Positions 20,785-30,529 of a stretch of DNA of 34,017 nucleotides are shown here, piece by piece. Below the pieces are notes generated by a model, which saw nothing but the letters and a program-made list of their open reading frames with translations, ran no database searches and had not been told where the DNA came from. Origin of the DNA: Lachnospiraceae bacterium UBA4364 (GTDB taxonomy: Bacteria; Bacillota; Clostridia; Lachnospirales; Lachnospiraceae); NCBI GenBank assembly GCA_002393955.1, contig DGSK01000045.1:102369-136385 (forward strand), given 5' to 3'. A program made the translations under genes and the position numbers. How positions within the stretch are numbered: the first letter of the stretch is position 1; each line of letters starts with the position of its first letter.

Positions 20785-23700
20785 ATGAGAATACAGCAAA
20801 TGTTCTACGATGACATTGACCGTAAGATCAATGGAGTCGTTAAGGTAGATCAGGATACAGCTGATGTCCTAAAGCAGGAAGTACAGGAATATGTTATTAC
20901 GCGGGATATCCGCAAGCACATGATTACCTTCTTCAATAACTACGGCGAATCCTTCCGTGAGTCGACAGCTGATGTGGGCGTGTGGATCTCCGGATTCTTT
21001 GGAAGTGGTAAATCTCACTTCCTGAAGATGCTGTCCTATCTGTTGGAGAATAAGGAAGTGGACGGCAGAAAGGTCGAGGATTACTTCAGGGAGAAGTTTG
21101 ACGATGAAGCAACCTTCATGCCGATCGCAAGCGCTATACGTGGAGAGACCGACACGATCCTTTTCAATATCGATATTGAGGGATCCATCAATAAGGACAA
21201 GACAGCAGTGCTGCGTGTCTTCGCAAAGATGTTCTATAACTACTTGGGATTCTATGGTGAAAACCTGAAGTGCGCGAAGATGGAGCAGTTCATTGATAAA
21301 AAGGGCAAGACTGAAGAATTCCGCAGGGTATTCGAGGAAAAGAACGGCTCGACCTGGGTAGAGTCCCGTGATGCCTTTGCGTTCTTTGAGGACGATGTGG
21401 TGGATACGCTGGTGGAAGTGCTGGGAATGAGCGAGACAGCTGCGCATAACTGGTTTGACGGCACAGAGACCATTGAGACATCCATCGCACAGCTTGTCTC
21501 TGAAATGAAGGAATATGTGGACAGCAAGCCGAAGGATTTCCGCCTGTTGTTCATGATCGACGAGGTTGGCCAGTATGTTGGTGACAGTATCGACCTGCTG
21601 ATGAACCTGCAGTCGCTGGTGGAGAAGATCGGAAGTGAGTGTAACGGCAAGATCTGGGTGGTTTGCACCGGACAGGAAGCAATTGATGAGATTATCAAGA
21701 CCAGGCAGGACCAGTTCTCACGTATTCAGGCCAGATTCAAGACAAGATTGTCGCTGACATCTTCTTCTGCGGATGAGGTTATCCAGAAGCGTATCCTTCA
21801 GAAGAAGGAAGAAGTTACACCGCAGCTGGAGCAGGTCTACAACGAAAATGATTCCGTGCTGAGAAATCTGTTCTCCTTCACGGATGCCATTCTGGACATC
21901 AAGGGTTACAGCGGTCCGGGAGAGTTTGCAAGGAACTTCCCGTTTGTACCGTATCAGTTCATCATCATGCAGAAGGTGTTCTCCGAGATCCGCAAGCACG
22001 GCAATTCCGGAAAACATCTGTCCGGCGGTGAGCGTTCCATGCTGTCCGGATTCCAGGAAGCTGCACAGAAGATCGAGGATAAGGACGAATATGCACTGGC
22101 ACCGTTCTATCTCTTCTACGACACAGTTCACACATTCCTTGACAGTTCTATCCGCCGAGTGATCGAGCGCTGCCAGAAGGCGGCCGATTCCAATGACGGA
22201 ATTGAGCAGCAGGATGTATCTGTGTTAAAACTCTTATATCTTGTTCGTTACATTGATGACATCAAAGCTAATCTGGACAACATCGTTATCCTTATGGCTG
22301 ATGATATCCGTATGGACAAGATCGTCATGAGAGAGCAGGTAAGGGGTTCACTTGACCGTCTTATGAGCCAGAACTATATCGGTAGAACAGGTGACACCTA
22401 CAATTTTCTGACAGACGAAGAGCAGGATATCCAGAGGGAAATTAAGAATACTCCGGTTGATACGGCGGCTATCGTGGAACGTATCGCACATACTGTGTTT
22501 GGTGATATTTATACGACAAAGAAATATCGCTATGGCAAGTATGACTTCGCATTCGATCAGATGGTGGATGGTTCTACAGTTGGTTCTACTACGGGCGGTA
22601 TGTGTTTAAAAATTCTGACAGTTGCAACAGATCAGGTGGAACGGTCAGAAGCTAATCTTCTAATGGAATCAAAAGGAAAAGCAATAGTCGTGCTTTCTGA
22701 TACCCCATATTTTGATTCTTTAGAAAATGCAATGAAAATCAGGAAGTATGTGAAGCAGAGAAATGTGGCGCAGCTTCCAAAGAGCGTAAGGGATATTATA
22801 GCCAATTACCAGAATGAAGCTGACAAGTATGAACAGACAGCCCAGAATGACTTGGCACAGGCTATAGTGGAAGCGGAGTTCTATGTTGATGGAGAAAAAA
22901 TAGAAGTAAAGGCAGCAGCTGTTACATCAAAGGAAGAAAATCCTGCAAAGAGAGACTATGAGATCAAGAGAGGAAAGGCAAAGAACGTTATTGACCAGGC
23001 TTTGGAATACTTAGTTTCACATGTATACAGTGAGTTGAACCTGATTACTGAAAATATTGAATCTGATGCAGATATCATAGCTATTCTGACCGGAGCAGTG
23101 AAATGGCTTCCGGGTCAGGAACCATACAGGTATGCTGCCGCCAAGGTGGAAGAATATTTAGAAATGCAGGACAGAAAACTTCTGCCTACTTATATGTCTG
23201 ATGTACAAAGCAGATATCAGGCTATTCCTTATGGATGGCGTGAGATAGATATTGCTGCAGTCGTAGCATATCTGATCGTAGGACAGAAAGTAACAATAAA
23301 GTATGCGGGTTCTACTATTCAGCCTAACAATCCCAAACTTATAGATATGCTTCGTAAGAAGAGCGAGATAGGAAAGACACAGATTTCCAAGAGACAGATT
23401 GTAAACGCTTCAAAAATGAAGGCTGTAAAAGATCTTCTAAGAGAGTACTTCAATATTATGGATGTACCGGCAGACGAGGATGGTCTGATCCGTTTCATCA
23501 TTGAGAAGTTTGAAGCCTTGCAGAAACACTACGAGGATTTACTGGCAAAATATGAAGGACATAAATATCCGGACAAGGTCGTGGTTGCTGATGCTGTACA
23601 GGTAGTAAAGGATGTTCTGTCACAGCAGAAGGACAATGTGGCTCTGATTGAGCGTGTATTGCAGAGAGAAAACAAACTGTATGATACCCAGGAAGCTATG

Positions 23701-24372
23701 CAGAATGTTGAAGCGTTCTTTAAGACTCAGGTATCTGTATTCGATGCTGCCGTGAGATTTGATGCAGATCTTAGAAATGATCTTGATTACATCAAGAAGG
23801 ATGAAGAGGCGAACACGTCACTCAATACCATTCGTTTGATCACGATGATTCCACAATCTGGAAAGTACGATTATAAGAGAATACCGGAATTGAATAGCCT
23901 GATGACGAAAGTGAAAGCTTCTCATGATGCAATGCTGGATGAAAAAAAGGCAGAGCTTCTGGAAGTGGTTCGTCAGTGTATGGCAGAAATCCATACGGCA
24001 GCAGCTGATGGAAATACACAAGCAAAGGCTATCAGTGATAAGGCAGATACTTACTACACTCAACAGAAGGAAAAAATTGCTGAGAGCACAAGCCTTGCTC
24101 TTATGGAAGGGTTCCCGATTCCTATGTGGAACTACAGGGATGAAGCAATATCAAAGATTGACTTCACAAAACTGCCACCGAAAACTGTGGATCCAGATAA
24201 ACTTGCAGATCCTGTGAAACCGGCTGAAAAGAAATATAAGCCGATATTCCGTCAGTCACTTCTGAAATCAGCAACATTGGAAACGGATGCAGAGATTGAT
24301 GCTTATGTAGATAAGCTCAGGGATCAGCTGAAGACATTGTTGAAAGGATCTGATGGTATCGAATTGAAATAA
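20785..24372 (+). CDS. brxC: BREX P-loop ATPase BrxC
   Basis: This 1195-residue protein is the large BREX ATPase. Walker A is GFFGSGKS (residues 70-77), and a Walker B-like RLLFMIDEVGQYVGD lies around residue 255. A sensor-type WVVCTGQEA follows, with coiled-coil-rich C-terminal parts. It is homologous to PglY/BrxC and is required for defence and for PglX methylation in studied systems. AGGAGG precedes the ATG. Base composition changes inside the gene: the line 22021-22080 is about 58% GC and 22681-22740 about 33%, suggesting mosaic ancestry. The ORF is uninterrupted. Confidence 0.95.
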   Translation: MRIQQMFYDDIDRKINGVVKVDQDTADVLKQEVQEYVITRDIRKHMITFFNNYGESFRESTADVGVWISGFFGSGKSHFLKMLSYLLENKEVDGRKVEDYFREKFDDEATFMPIASAIRGETDTILFNIDIEGSINKDKTAVLRVFAKMFYNYLGFYGENLKCAKMEQFIDKKGKTEEFRRVFEEKNGSTWVESRDAFAFFEDDVVDTLVEVLGMSETAAHNWFDGTETIETSIAQLVSEMKEYVDSKPKDFRLLFMIDEVGQYVGDSIDLLMNLQSLVEKIGSECNGKIWVVCTGQEAIDEIIKTRQDQFSRIQARFKTRLSLTSSSADEVIQKRILQKKEEVTPQLEQVYNENDSVLRNLFSFTDAILDIKGYSGPGEFARNFPFVPYQFIIMQKVFSEIRKHGNSGKHLSGGERSMLSGFQEAAQKIEDKDEYALAPFYLFYDTVHTFLDSSIRRVIERCQKAADSNDGIEQQDVSVLKLLYLVRYIDDIKANLDNIVILMADDIRMDKIVMREQVRGSLDRLMSQNYIGRTGDTYNFLTDEEQDIQREIKNTPVDTAAIVERIAHTVFGDIYTTKKYRYGKYDFAFDQMVDGSTVGSTTGGMCLKILTVATDQVERSEANLLMESKGKAIVVLSDTPYFDSLENAMKIRKYVKQRNVAQLPKSVRDIIANYQNEADKYEQTAQNDLAQAIVEAEFYVDGEKIEVKAAAVTSKEENPAKRDYEIKRGKAKNVIDQALEYLVSHVYSELNLITENIESDADIIAILTGAVKWLPGQEPYRYAAAKVEEYLEMQDRKLLPTYMSDVQSRYQAIPYGWREIDIAAVVAYLIVGQKVTIKYAGSTIQPNNPKLIDMLRKKSEIGKTQISKRQIVNASKMKAVKDLLREYFNIMDVPADEDGLIRFIIEKFEALQKHYEDLLAKYEGHKYPDKVVVADAVQVVKDVLSQQKDNVALIERVLQRENKLYDTQEAMQNVEAFFKTQVSVFDAAVRFDADLRNDLDYIKKDEEANTSLNTIRLITMIPQSGKYDYKRIPELNSLMTKVKASHDAMLDEKKAELLEVVRQCMAEIHTAAADGNTQAKAISDKADTYYTQQKEKIAESTSLALMEGFPIPMWNYRDEAISKIDFTKLPPKTVDPDKLADPVKPAEKKYKPIFRQSLLKSATLETDAEIDAYVDKLRDQLKTLLKGSDGIELK

Positions 24373-24385
24373 AGGAGCGTCAATC

Positions 24386-27300
24386 ATGGACAAAAATGCG
24401 ATTAAGAAGTATGCAGTCTGGGCACGCAGGGAGCTGATTACACGTGTTACGCAGAAGGCTGAGCAATATGAGATTACAAAAGATAAAACTACTTCAGCTA
24501 AAGCTGACAGTATTGGTGGAAGAGTGCTGTCTGATACAGAAAAGAAACAGAGACAAGCACTTATAGCAAAAATAGATAAAGACGGCTTTGAGTCAGTTAT
24601 GGAAGAGGTTGCCTACACTTGGTTCAACCGCTTTACTGCACTTAGATTCATGGAGGTAAACAATTATCTTCCGAGTCATACTAGAGTATTCACAAATGAA
24701 GCTGGCGAGTTTAAACCACAGATTCTGACAGATGCTATTCAGCTTGATCTGGATGGTCTGGATATGTATAAGGTCTTTGAATTAAAGGAAGCTAACAAGA
24801 CAGAAGAATTGTATAAGTATCTTTTGATTACTCAGTGCAATGCTTTGTCCAGTGTGTTGCCACGTATGTTCCAGAAAATTGCACATTATACGGAACTGCT
24901 TCTTCCCGACTATCTTCTTCGTGAAGGCAGTGTAATTGAACAGATGATAGCACTGATACCGGAAGAGGATTGGACGGATCAGGTACAGATTATCGGATGG
25001 TTATATCAGTATTATAACAGTGAACCGAAAGATGCAGTTTTTGCGGCGCTTAAGAAGAATGTAAAAATATCAAAAGAAAACATACCGGCTGCAACACAGC
25101 TGTTCACGCCTGATTGGATAGTTCGGTATATGGTGGAGAATAGTCTTGGTAGACTATGGATTGAAGGACACCCGAATGATACGTTGAAATCTGAGTGGAA
25201 GTACTATTTAGATGAAGCAGAGCAGGAAGCTGATGTTCAGACACAGTTGGATGAAATCCGTAAAGAATATGCAGAACTTAAGCCAGAGGAAATCAGATGC
25301 ATTGATCCCTGTATGGGATCTGGTCATATACTTTGCTATATGTTTGATGTGCTTGTAAAGATCTACGAAGATTATGGATATACAGCACGTGAAGCAGCTG
25401 GAAATATTGTCGAAAAGAATCTGTGGGGATTGGATATAGATGAGAGAGCGGCGCAGCTTTCTTATTTTGCAGTCATGATGAAAGCCCGTCAGTATGATCG
25501 CAGATTCTTTACAAGAGAGATTCAGCCGCATGTTTATGCTATCGAAGAGAGTAATGGTATCACATCAGCACCGATGCAAGATATGGGTATTGGACTTTCA
25601 AAAGAAGAGTATAGTGAGGCTGTAAAGCAGGCTATGCGTCTCGTGGAAGAAATGCATGATGCTAAAGAATATGGGAGCATTATTCATGTTACTCCATGTG
25701 ATTGGGAACTATTACGCCGATTTGCTATCCCGAGAGGGGTAAGTGAAGGACAGTTAATGTTGGATATCCATGGAGAAATTGAAGCATCAGAGAGGCTTCA
25801 AGTATTGATAGATATTGGAGAAGCTTTATCTCAGAACTATCATGCTGTTGTTACGAATCCACCTTATATGGGCAGCAATGGTATGAGTGCTAAGTTATCT
25901 GAGTTTGTCAAGAAGAATTATCCTGAATGTAAAAATGATTTGTTTGCGTGTTGTATTGATCGTGGTTTTGTAATGCTTGAACCATATGGATTTGAAGCTA
26001 TGATTACCATGGAAAGTTGGATGTTTCTGTCAAGTTTCGAAAAACTCAGATCTAGGATTATTAAAACAAAGACGATAACTAATTTGATACATATGCCTTA
26101 TTTAGGAAAAGGGGGGACAAGCTTAGGAATTAATTTTGGCACGGAAATGTCTATCATTCATAATTCAAAAATCGACAAATACATAGGGACATATGATAGG
26201 ATTGCCTATTACGAGACAAATGAAGATGGAATACCATATTCTTTTCCTGTAAAAAATGAGTACTTCAAGAACACAGATCAAGATAGATTTATGGTCATTC
26301 CCAACATGCCAATTACATACTGGGTGAGTGACAATTTCTGCAATAATTATTCTAAGAAAAAAATTTCTGACTATGCTGAAGTGATTACTGGTATGACGAT
26401 TGGAGATAACAATAAATATTTGCGCTTGTGGTATGAGCTGTCATTTGATGAACTTTCCATAGGTAGAAGCAATATGAGTGAGGTTGACATGAGTCATTCA
26501 TTTTGGGTTCCATATAGCAAAGGAGGGCAACGTCGAAATTGGTATGGTAATTATGAATATGTCGTAAATTGGAGCAAAAAGGAGAATTTCAACCGATCAA
26601 AAACGACCTTACAGCACTTATATTTGAAAGAAGCTCTTACATGGCCGTTTGTTACAACGGGCGATTTTTCGGCGCGTTTTCTTCCAAAAGGATTTCTTTG
26701 GGACGTTGCTGGTTCTCCATGTTTTTTCAAAGATGAAGAAACAGAACTATATACGTTAGGATTGCTTTGCTCTAAAGTTGCAAATTATATATTGCGTGCA
26801 GTGAATCCTACAATTAATGTTCAGGCTATAGATATTGCACGTATTCCTTTAATCGTTAAAGACGAAAAGAAGACAGAAATAATTGAACTTGTGAAGGAGT
26901 GTTTAGCGTTAAGCAAATATGATTGGGATTCGTTTGAAACATCGTGGGATTTTGAAGGTGATCCTATCGTGAAAAAAGCTCTTCTCAAAAGACATCAGAA
27001 TGCCAATCAAGATGTTGAATTAGCAAATGTATTTGAGGAGTTTGAATCAGATATCAGAGAACGATTTAATACTTTGAGAAGAAATGAAGAAGTAATCAAT
27101 AAGCAGTTTATTGATATTTATGGGCTCAATAATGAGCTTACTCCAACTGTTGATGAGAAAGATGTCACGGTAAGATTGCCCAATCTTCAAGGAGATATCA
27201 AAAGGCTGATTTCATATGCCGTAGGATGTATGTTTGGCAGGTACTCAATTGATAGATCTGGATTAGCTTACGCAGGTGGTGTTTGGGATAGCTTGATATA

Positions 27301-27910
27301 TACTTCATTTGCAGCGGATAAGGATGGAATTATTCCAATCTGTGATGATGAATACTTTGAAGATGATATAGTTGGAAGATTTGTGAAATTCATTGAGGTT
27401 GTGTTCGGTAAGAGTACTTTGGAAACAAACTTAAAATTTATTGCAGACTCACTTGGCGGTAAATCGTCATCAAGAGATGTTATTAGGAATTATTTTATCA
27501 ATGATTATTATAAAGACCATTGCGCTATGTGTTCATCAACAAGTTCCGGAAAACGTCCATATTACTGGCTTTTCGATTCGGGAAAGAAGAATGGGTTCAA
27601 GTGTCTCGTATATATGCACCGTTATCAGCCAGATACCATTGCACGTATTAGGACAGATTATGTACATGAGCAACAGTCCCGATATCGTACAGCAATTGCC
27701 GATCTGGAAAATCGAATTAATGATGCAGGGACTTCTGATCGCGTGAAACTGAATAAGCAGTTAACGACTCTTCAGGCACAGGCGACGGAAATCAGGGAAT
27801 ACGAAGAAAAAATACACCACCTTGCGGATCAGATGATAAGCATTGACCTTGATGATGGAGTGAAAAACAACTATGAAATTTTCAAGGATGTATTGGCAAA
27901 GATAAAGTAA
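24386..27910 (+). CDS. pglX: BREX adenine-specific DNA methyltransferase PglX
   Basis: This 1174-residue type 1 BREX methyltransferase has SAM-binding motif I DPCMGSGH (307-314) and catalytic NPPY (491-494) for N6-adenine methylation. A long variable target-recognition region (about 520-850) and a C-terminal coiled coil (YEEKIHHLADQM) follow. It marks host DNA at a non-palindromic site so that unmodified phage DNA is excluded. The sampled line 26041-26100 in the middle region has about 27% GC, much lower than the neighbouring genes, as expected for exchanged specificity domains. AAAGGAG precedes the ATG. There is no truncation or frameshift, so the methylation function appears intact. Confidence 0.95.
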   Translation: MDKNAIKKYAVWARRELITRVTQKAEQYEITKDKTTSAKADSIGGRVLSDTEKKQRQALIAKIDKDGFESVMEEVAYTWFNRFTALRFMEVNNYLPSHTRVFTNEAGEFKPQILTDAIQLDLDGLDMYKVFELKEANKTEELYKYLLITQCNALSSVLPRMFQKIAHYTELLLPDYLLREGSVIEQMIALIPEEDWTDQVQIIGWLYQYYNSEPKDAVFAALKKNVKISKENIPAATQLFTPDWIVRYMVENSLGRLWIEGHPNDTLKSEWKYYLDEAEQEADVQTQLDEIRKEYAELKPEEIRCIDPCMGSGHILCYMFDVLVKIYEDYGYTAREAAGNIVEKNLWGLDIDERAAQLSYFAVMMKARQYDRRFFTREIQPHVYAIEESNGITSAPMQDMGIGLSKEEYSEAVKQAMRLVEEMHDAKEYGSIIHVTPCDWELLRRFAIPRGVSEGQLMLDIHGEIEASERLQVLIDIGEALSQNYHAVVTNPPYMGSNGMSAKLSEFVKKNYPECKNDLFACCIDRGFVMLEPYGFEAMITMESWMFLSSFEKLRSRIIKTKTITNLIHMPYLGKGGTSLGINFGTEMSIIHNSKIDKYIGTYDRIAYYETNEDGIPYSFPVKNEYFKNTDQDRFMVIPNMPITYWVSDNFCNNYSKKKISDYAEVITGMTIGDNNKYLRLWYELSFDELSIGRSNMSEVDMSHSFWVPYSKGGQRRNWYGNYEYVVNWSKKENFNRSKTTLQHLYLKEALTWPFVTTGDFSARFLPKGFLWDVAGSPCFFKDEETELYTLGLLCSKVANYILRAVNPTINVQAIDIARIPLIVKDEKKTEIIELVKECLALSKYDWDSFETSWDFEGDPIVKKALLKRHQNANQDVELANVFEEFESDIRERFNTLRRNEEVINKQFIDIYGLNNELTPTVDEKDVTVRLPNLQGDIKRLISYAVGCMFGRYSIDRSGLAYAGGVWDSLIYTSFAADKDGIIPICDDEYFEDDIVGRFVKFIEVVFGKSTLETNLKFIADSLGGKSSSRDVIRNYFINDYYKDHCAMCSSTSSGKRPYYWLFDSGKKNGFKCLVYMHRYQPDTIARIRTDYVHEQQSRYRTAIADLENRINDAGTSDRVKLNKQLTTLQAQATEIREYEEKIHHLADQMISIDLDDGVKNNYEIFKDVLAKIK

Positions 27911-27923
27911 GGAAGGTATCGGT

Positions 27924-30509
27924 ATGGATTCAGACAAAATCATACAGGAATTGAATCAGCGTTTTACTGCACCTCTCCCGGAGTTCTATAAACGACGTAT
28001 CGTTTTTTGGTACGACGAAGATGGAGAGTTTCGGGATAGGCTTGATGAGGTTACGCTGACAGATGCAAAGCTTGTCGCTCTTACAGGCACCAATAACTTT
28101 GCTGTGAAAAAACTATTATCGTTGGATGATACCACAAGTAACTATCTGGTATATTGTCCCCTGTCTTATGAGAAGCCGGAAGATAACTGGCTTCTAGATA
28201 TAGAGCTGTATAGTGAAGAGTTCCGGGCAGATCTTGTGTCTATCTGGATGGATGAGCTGGGGATTCCGTCAACGCCTGCTATGCGCAAGCAGGTAAAGGA
28301 GTATCGGAAATTTTTCAATGCAAAGAATCGCAGGGATAAGATTGCAAGTCAGAGCAAGGTTCCTACAGTTTCGGCTCAGCTTCATATGGCTGTCATGGGA
28401 GCCCTTGGTGGACTGAAGGATGTTACACCGGCGGCAATCATGAAGGAAGTGCTTAAGGCGGGGCTGGATATCAATACGAATTTTCTGTACAGAGAATTCG
28501 TAAACTATGGTGCGGATAAAGCGTTTTGGAGCATGGTGAAGCAGGGATCCGGTTATGATTCTGATAAGCCTGATATCGCCATTCTGGCAACACATATGTT
28601 GCTGACTGCCGCAACCAGAACGATACGTCTTGAATATCTTGCAGGGTTGGATGGATTTATTTCATCGCCGCATCAGGCGTTCTGTTTCGACTTTGTATCT
28701 GATTGGATGCACAGCGAGGATCAGGAACAGCTGACGGAAATCGCGAAGACTGTGGAAGAAGAATTGAAGCTTTCGACACGTTTTATGAAGCTGGAAGTCA
28801 GTGATCTGGTTGATACAGAGATCTTCCCGTGCCTGGACGAAGTAATCCTGATCAAGCTGATGACAGAGATCAGCGACCATATCATTGATGTGGATGTGAT
28901 CAAGGCTACAGTCGAGAAGCGTCGTACCACGGTAGGGTATGAGCAGTTCAAAGATTATTATGAAGGAATCCTGCAGGTGGCAAATATGCAGGCGTTCTAT
29001 AAAGAGCATACGACAGGCTTCCATTCGGCAGAGGCTAAGAAGGTCTGGAAAGAATATACATCCGAGTATTATGTAATGGATACCTATTACAGATATTTTC
29101 ATAAAAATTATGGGGCATGCCTGAAATCATACAATTCGGATCTTCATGACCTGTTTACCCATGTTATGGAAAAGGTGGAAGGTCTGTATAGGAACTGGTT
29201 CCTTGGTCAGCTTGGCGGAAACTGGTCTTCGGTGTGTGCAGAGGATTTAGAAAAATATGGATACATCATGGATGTTCCCCGGCAGACGGATTTTTACAAA
29301 GAGCGGATCAGTACTGCAGACAGCAGAGTATTTGTGGTTATTTCTGATGCACTTCGATATGAAGTAGCAGCTTCCCTTGCAGAACAGTTGAGGAGGGAAA
29401 CTCAGGCTAATGTTAAGCTTCAGTCTGTACAGGCAATTTTTCCTACAATCACAAAGTTTGGAATGGCTGCACTGCTTCCGCATAAAGTTTTGGATGTGGA
29501 ATTACATGGAGATGTATTGAAAGTTATGGCGGACGGAGTATCCACAGATGCTGGGTACCGTGATAAGGTATTGAAATCTGCCAAGTCAAATAGTATCGCA
29601 GTACGATACAGGGATCTTGTGAATACTAAAAGAACAGAGCGTAGTGAAATGGTAAAGGGGCAGGAGGTTGTCTATATTTATCATGACACAATAGATGAGG
29701 CAAGCCATACTTCAGATACTAAAGTGTTCCCGGCTTGTGATGAGGCAATTGATGAACTGAAGAACCTGACTAGGATAATATGCAATGATTTTGGTGCAAC
29801 GCATATATTGTTTACGGCAGACCATGGGTTCTTATACACATATAGTCCACTGACAGAAGATGAGAAGATTGGATTCGATGATACCGCAGTAGAATACGGC
29901 AGGCGTTTCGCTATCATGATGAAGGATTCTAATCCGGAATATCTTCAGAAGGTACAGTTCCTTGAAGGTAAGTCGGAATATGATGCATTTGCACCAAGGG
30001 AGAATGTTCGTATTAAGAAATTGGGCGGCGGGCTCAACTTCGTGCATGGTGGTATCAGTCTTCAGGAAATGGTAGTGCCGGTTATTGATTATCATTTCCT
30101 TAGAAACCAGAGCAAGGAATATCAGAGAAATCAGAAGAAGTATGATACAAAGCCAGTAGAGGTAAGCTTGCTTTCGGCAACACATAAGATCAGCAATATG
30201 ATATTCTCACTGAACTTTTATCAGAAGGAACCGGTGGGAGATAACAGGGAGGCTGCTACATATCAGCTGTATTTTACGGACAGCAACGGAAAGCAGATCA
30301 GTGACATTGCAAAGATTATTGCTGATAAGACAAGTGATAATGGAAAGGAACGTACCTTTAGGTGCAGCTTCAATCTGAAATCGCTGAAGTACGATAATAA
30401 AGAGATTTATTATCTTGTGATTGCGGATGCCGACGGACTTGTGGTATCACGTGAAGAGTTCCAGATAGACATCGCTTTTGCGGTGGGCGAATTTGATTTC
30501 TTTAGTTAA
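27924..30509 (+). CDS. pglZ: BREX alkaline-phosphatase-superfamily protein PglZ (type A)
   Basis: An 861-residue protein with the PglZ domain in its second half: VFVVISDALRYEVAASL with metal-ligand-type Asp475, and ILFTADHGFLYT with Asp633-His634, as in the alkaline phosphatase superfamily. The N-terminal half is the type A-specific region. The family is required for both defence and modification; nuclease or phosphatase-like activity has been reported for relatives, but the substrate in the cell is uncertain. AAGGAAGG precedes the ATG and the gene is tightly spaced to its neighbours. Confidence 0.95.
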   Translation: MDSDKIIQELNQRFTAPLPEFYKRRIVFWYDEDGEFRDRLDEVTLTDAKLVALTGTNNFAVKKLLSLDDTTSNYLVYCPLSYEKPEDNWLLDIELYSEEFRADLVSIWMDELGIPSTPAMRKQVKEYRKFFNAKNRRDKIASQSKVPTVSAQLHMAVMGALGGLKDVTPAAIMKEVLKAGLDINTNFLYREFVNYGADKAFWSMVKQGSGYDSDKPDIAILATHMLLTAATRTIRLEYLAGLDGFISSPHQAFCFDFVSDWMHSEDQEQLTEIAKTVEEELKLSTRFMKLEVSDLVDTEIFPCLDEVILIKLMTEISDHIIDVDVIKATVEKRRTTVGYEQFKDYYEGILQVANMQAFYKEHTTGFHSAEAKKVWKEYTSEYYVMDTYYRYFHKNYGACLKSYNSDLHDLFTHVMEKVEGLYRNWFLGQLGGNWSSVCAEDLEKYGYIMDVPRQTDFYKERISTADSRVFVVISDALRYEVAASLAEQLRRETQANVKLQSVQAIFPTITKFGMAALLPHKVLDVELHGDVLKVMADGVSTDAGYRDKVLKSAKSNSIAVRYRDLVNTKRTERSEMVKGQEVVYIYHDTIDEASHTSDTKVFPACDEAIDELKNLTRIICNDFGATHILFTADHGFLYTYSPLTEDEKIGFDDTAVEYGRRFAIMMKDSNPEYLQKVQFLEGKSEYDAFAPRENVRIKKLGGGLNFVHGGISLQEMVVPVIDYHFLRNQSKEYQRNQKKYDTKPVEVSLLSATHKISNMIFSLNFYQKEPVGDNREAATYQLYFTDSNGKQISDIAKIIADKTSDNGKERTFRCSFNLKSLKYDNKEIYYLVIADADGLVVSREEFQIDIAFAVGEFDFFS

Positions 30510-30529
30510 GTTGGAAGGAGTGAGTTTTT

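Noticed and set aside
26111..26116. G6 tract in pglX as a phase-variation switch
   Set aside because: Phase variation by G tracts is known for some pgl systems, but six Gs is short and a similar G6 run occurs in brxL, so it is not special here.
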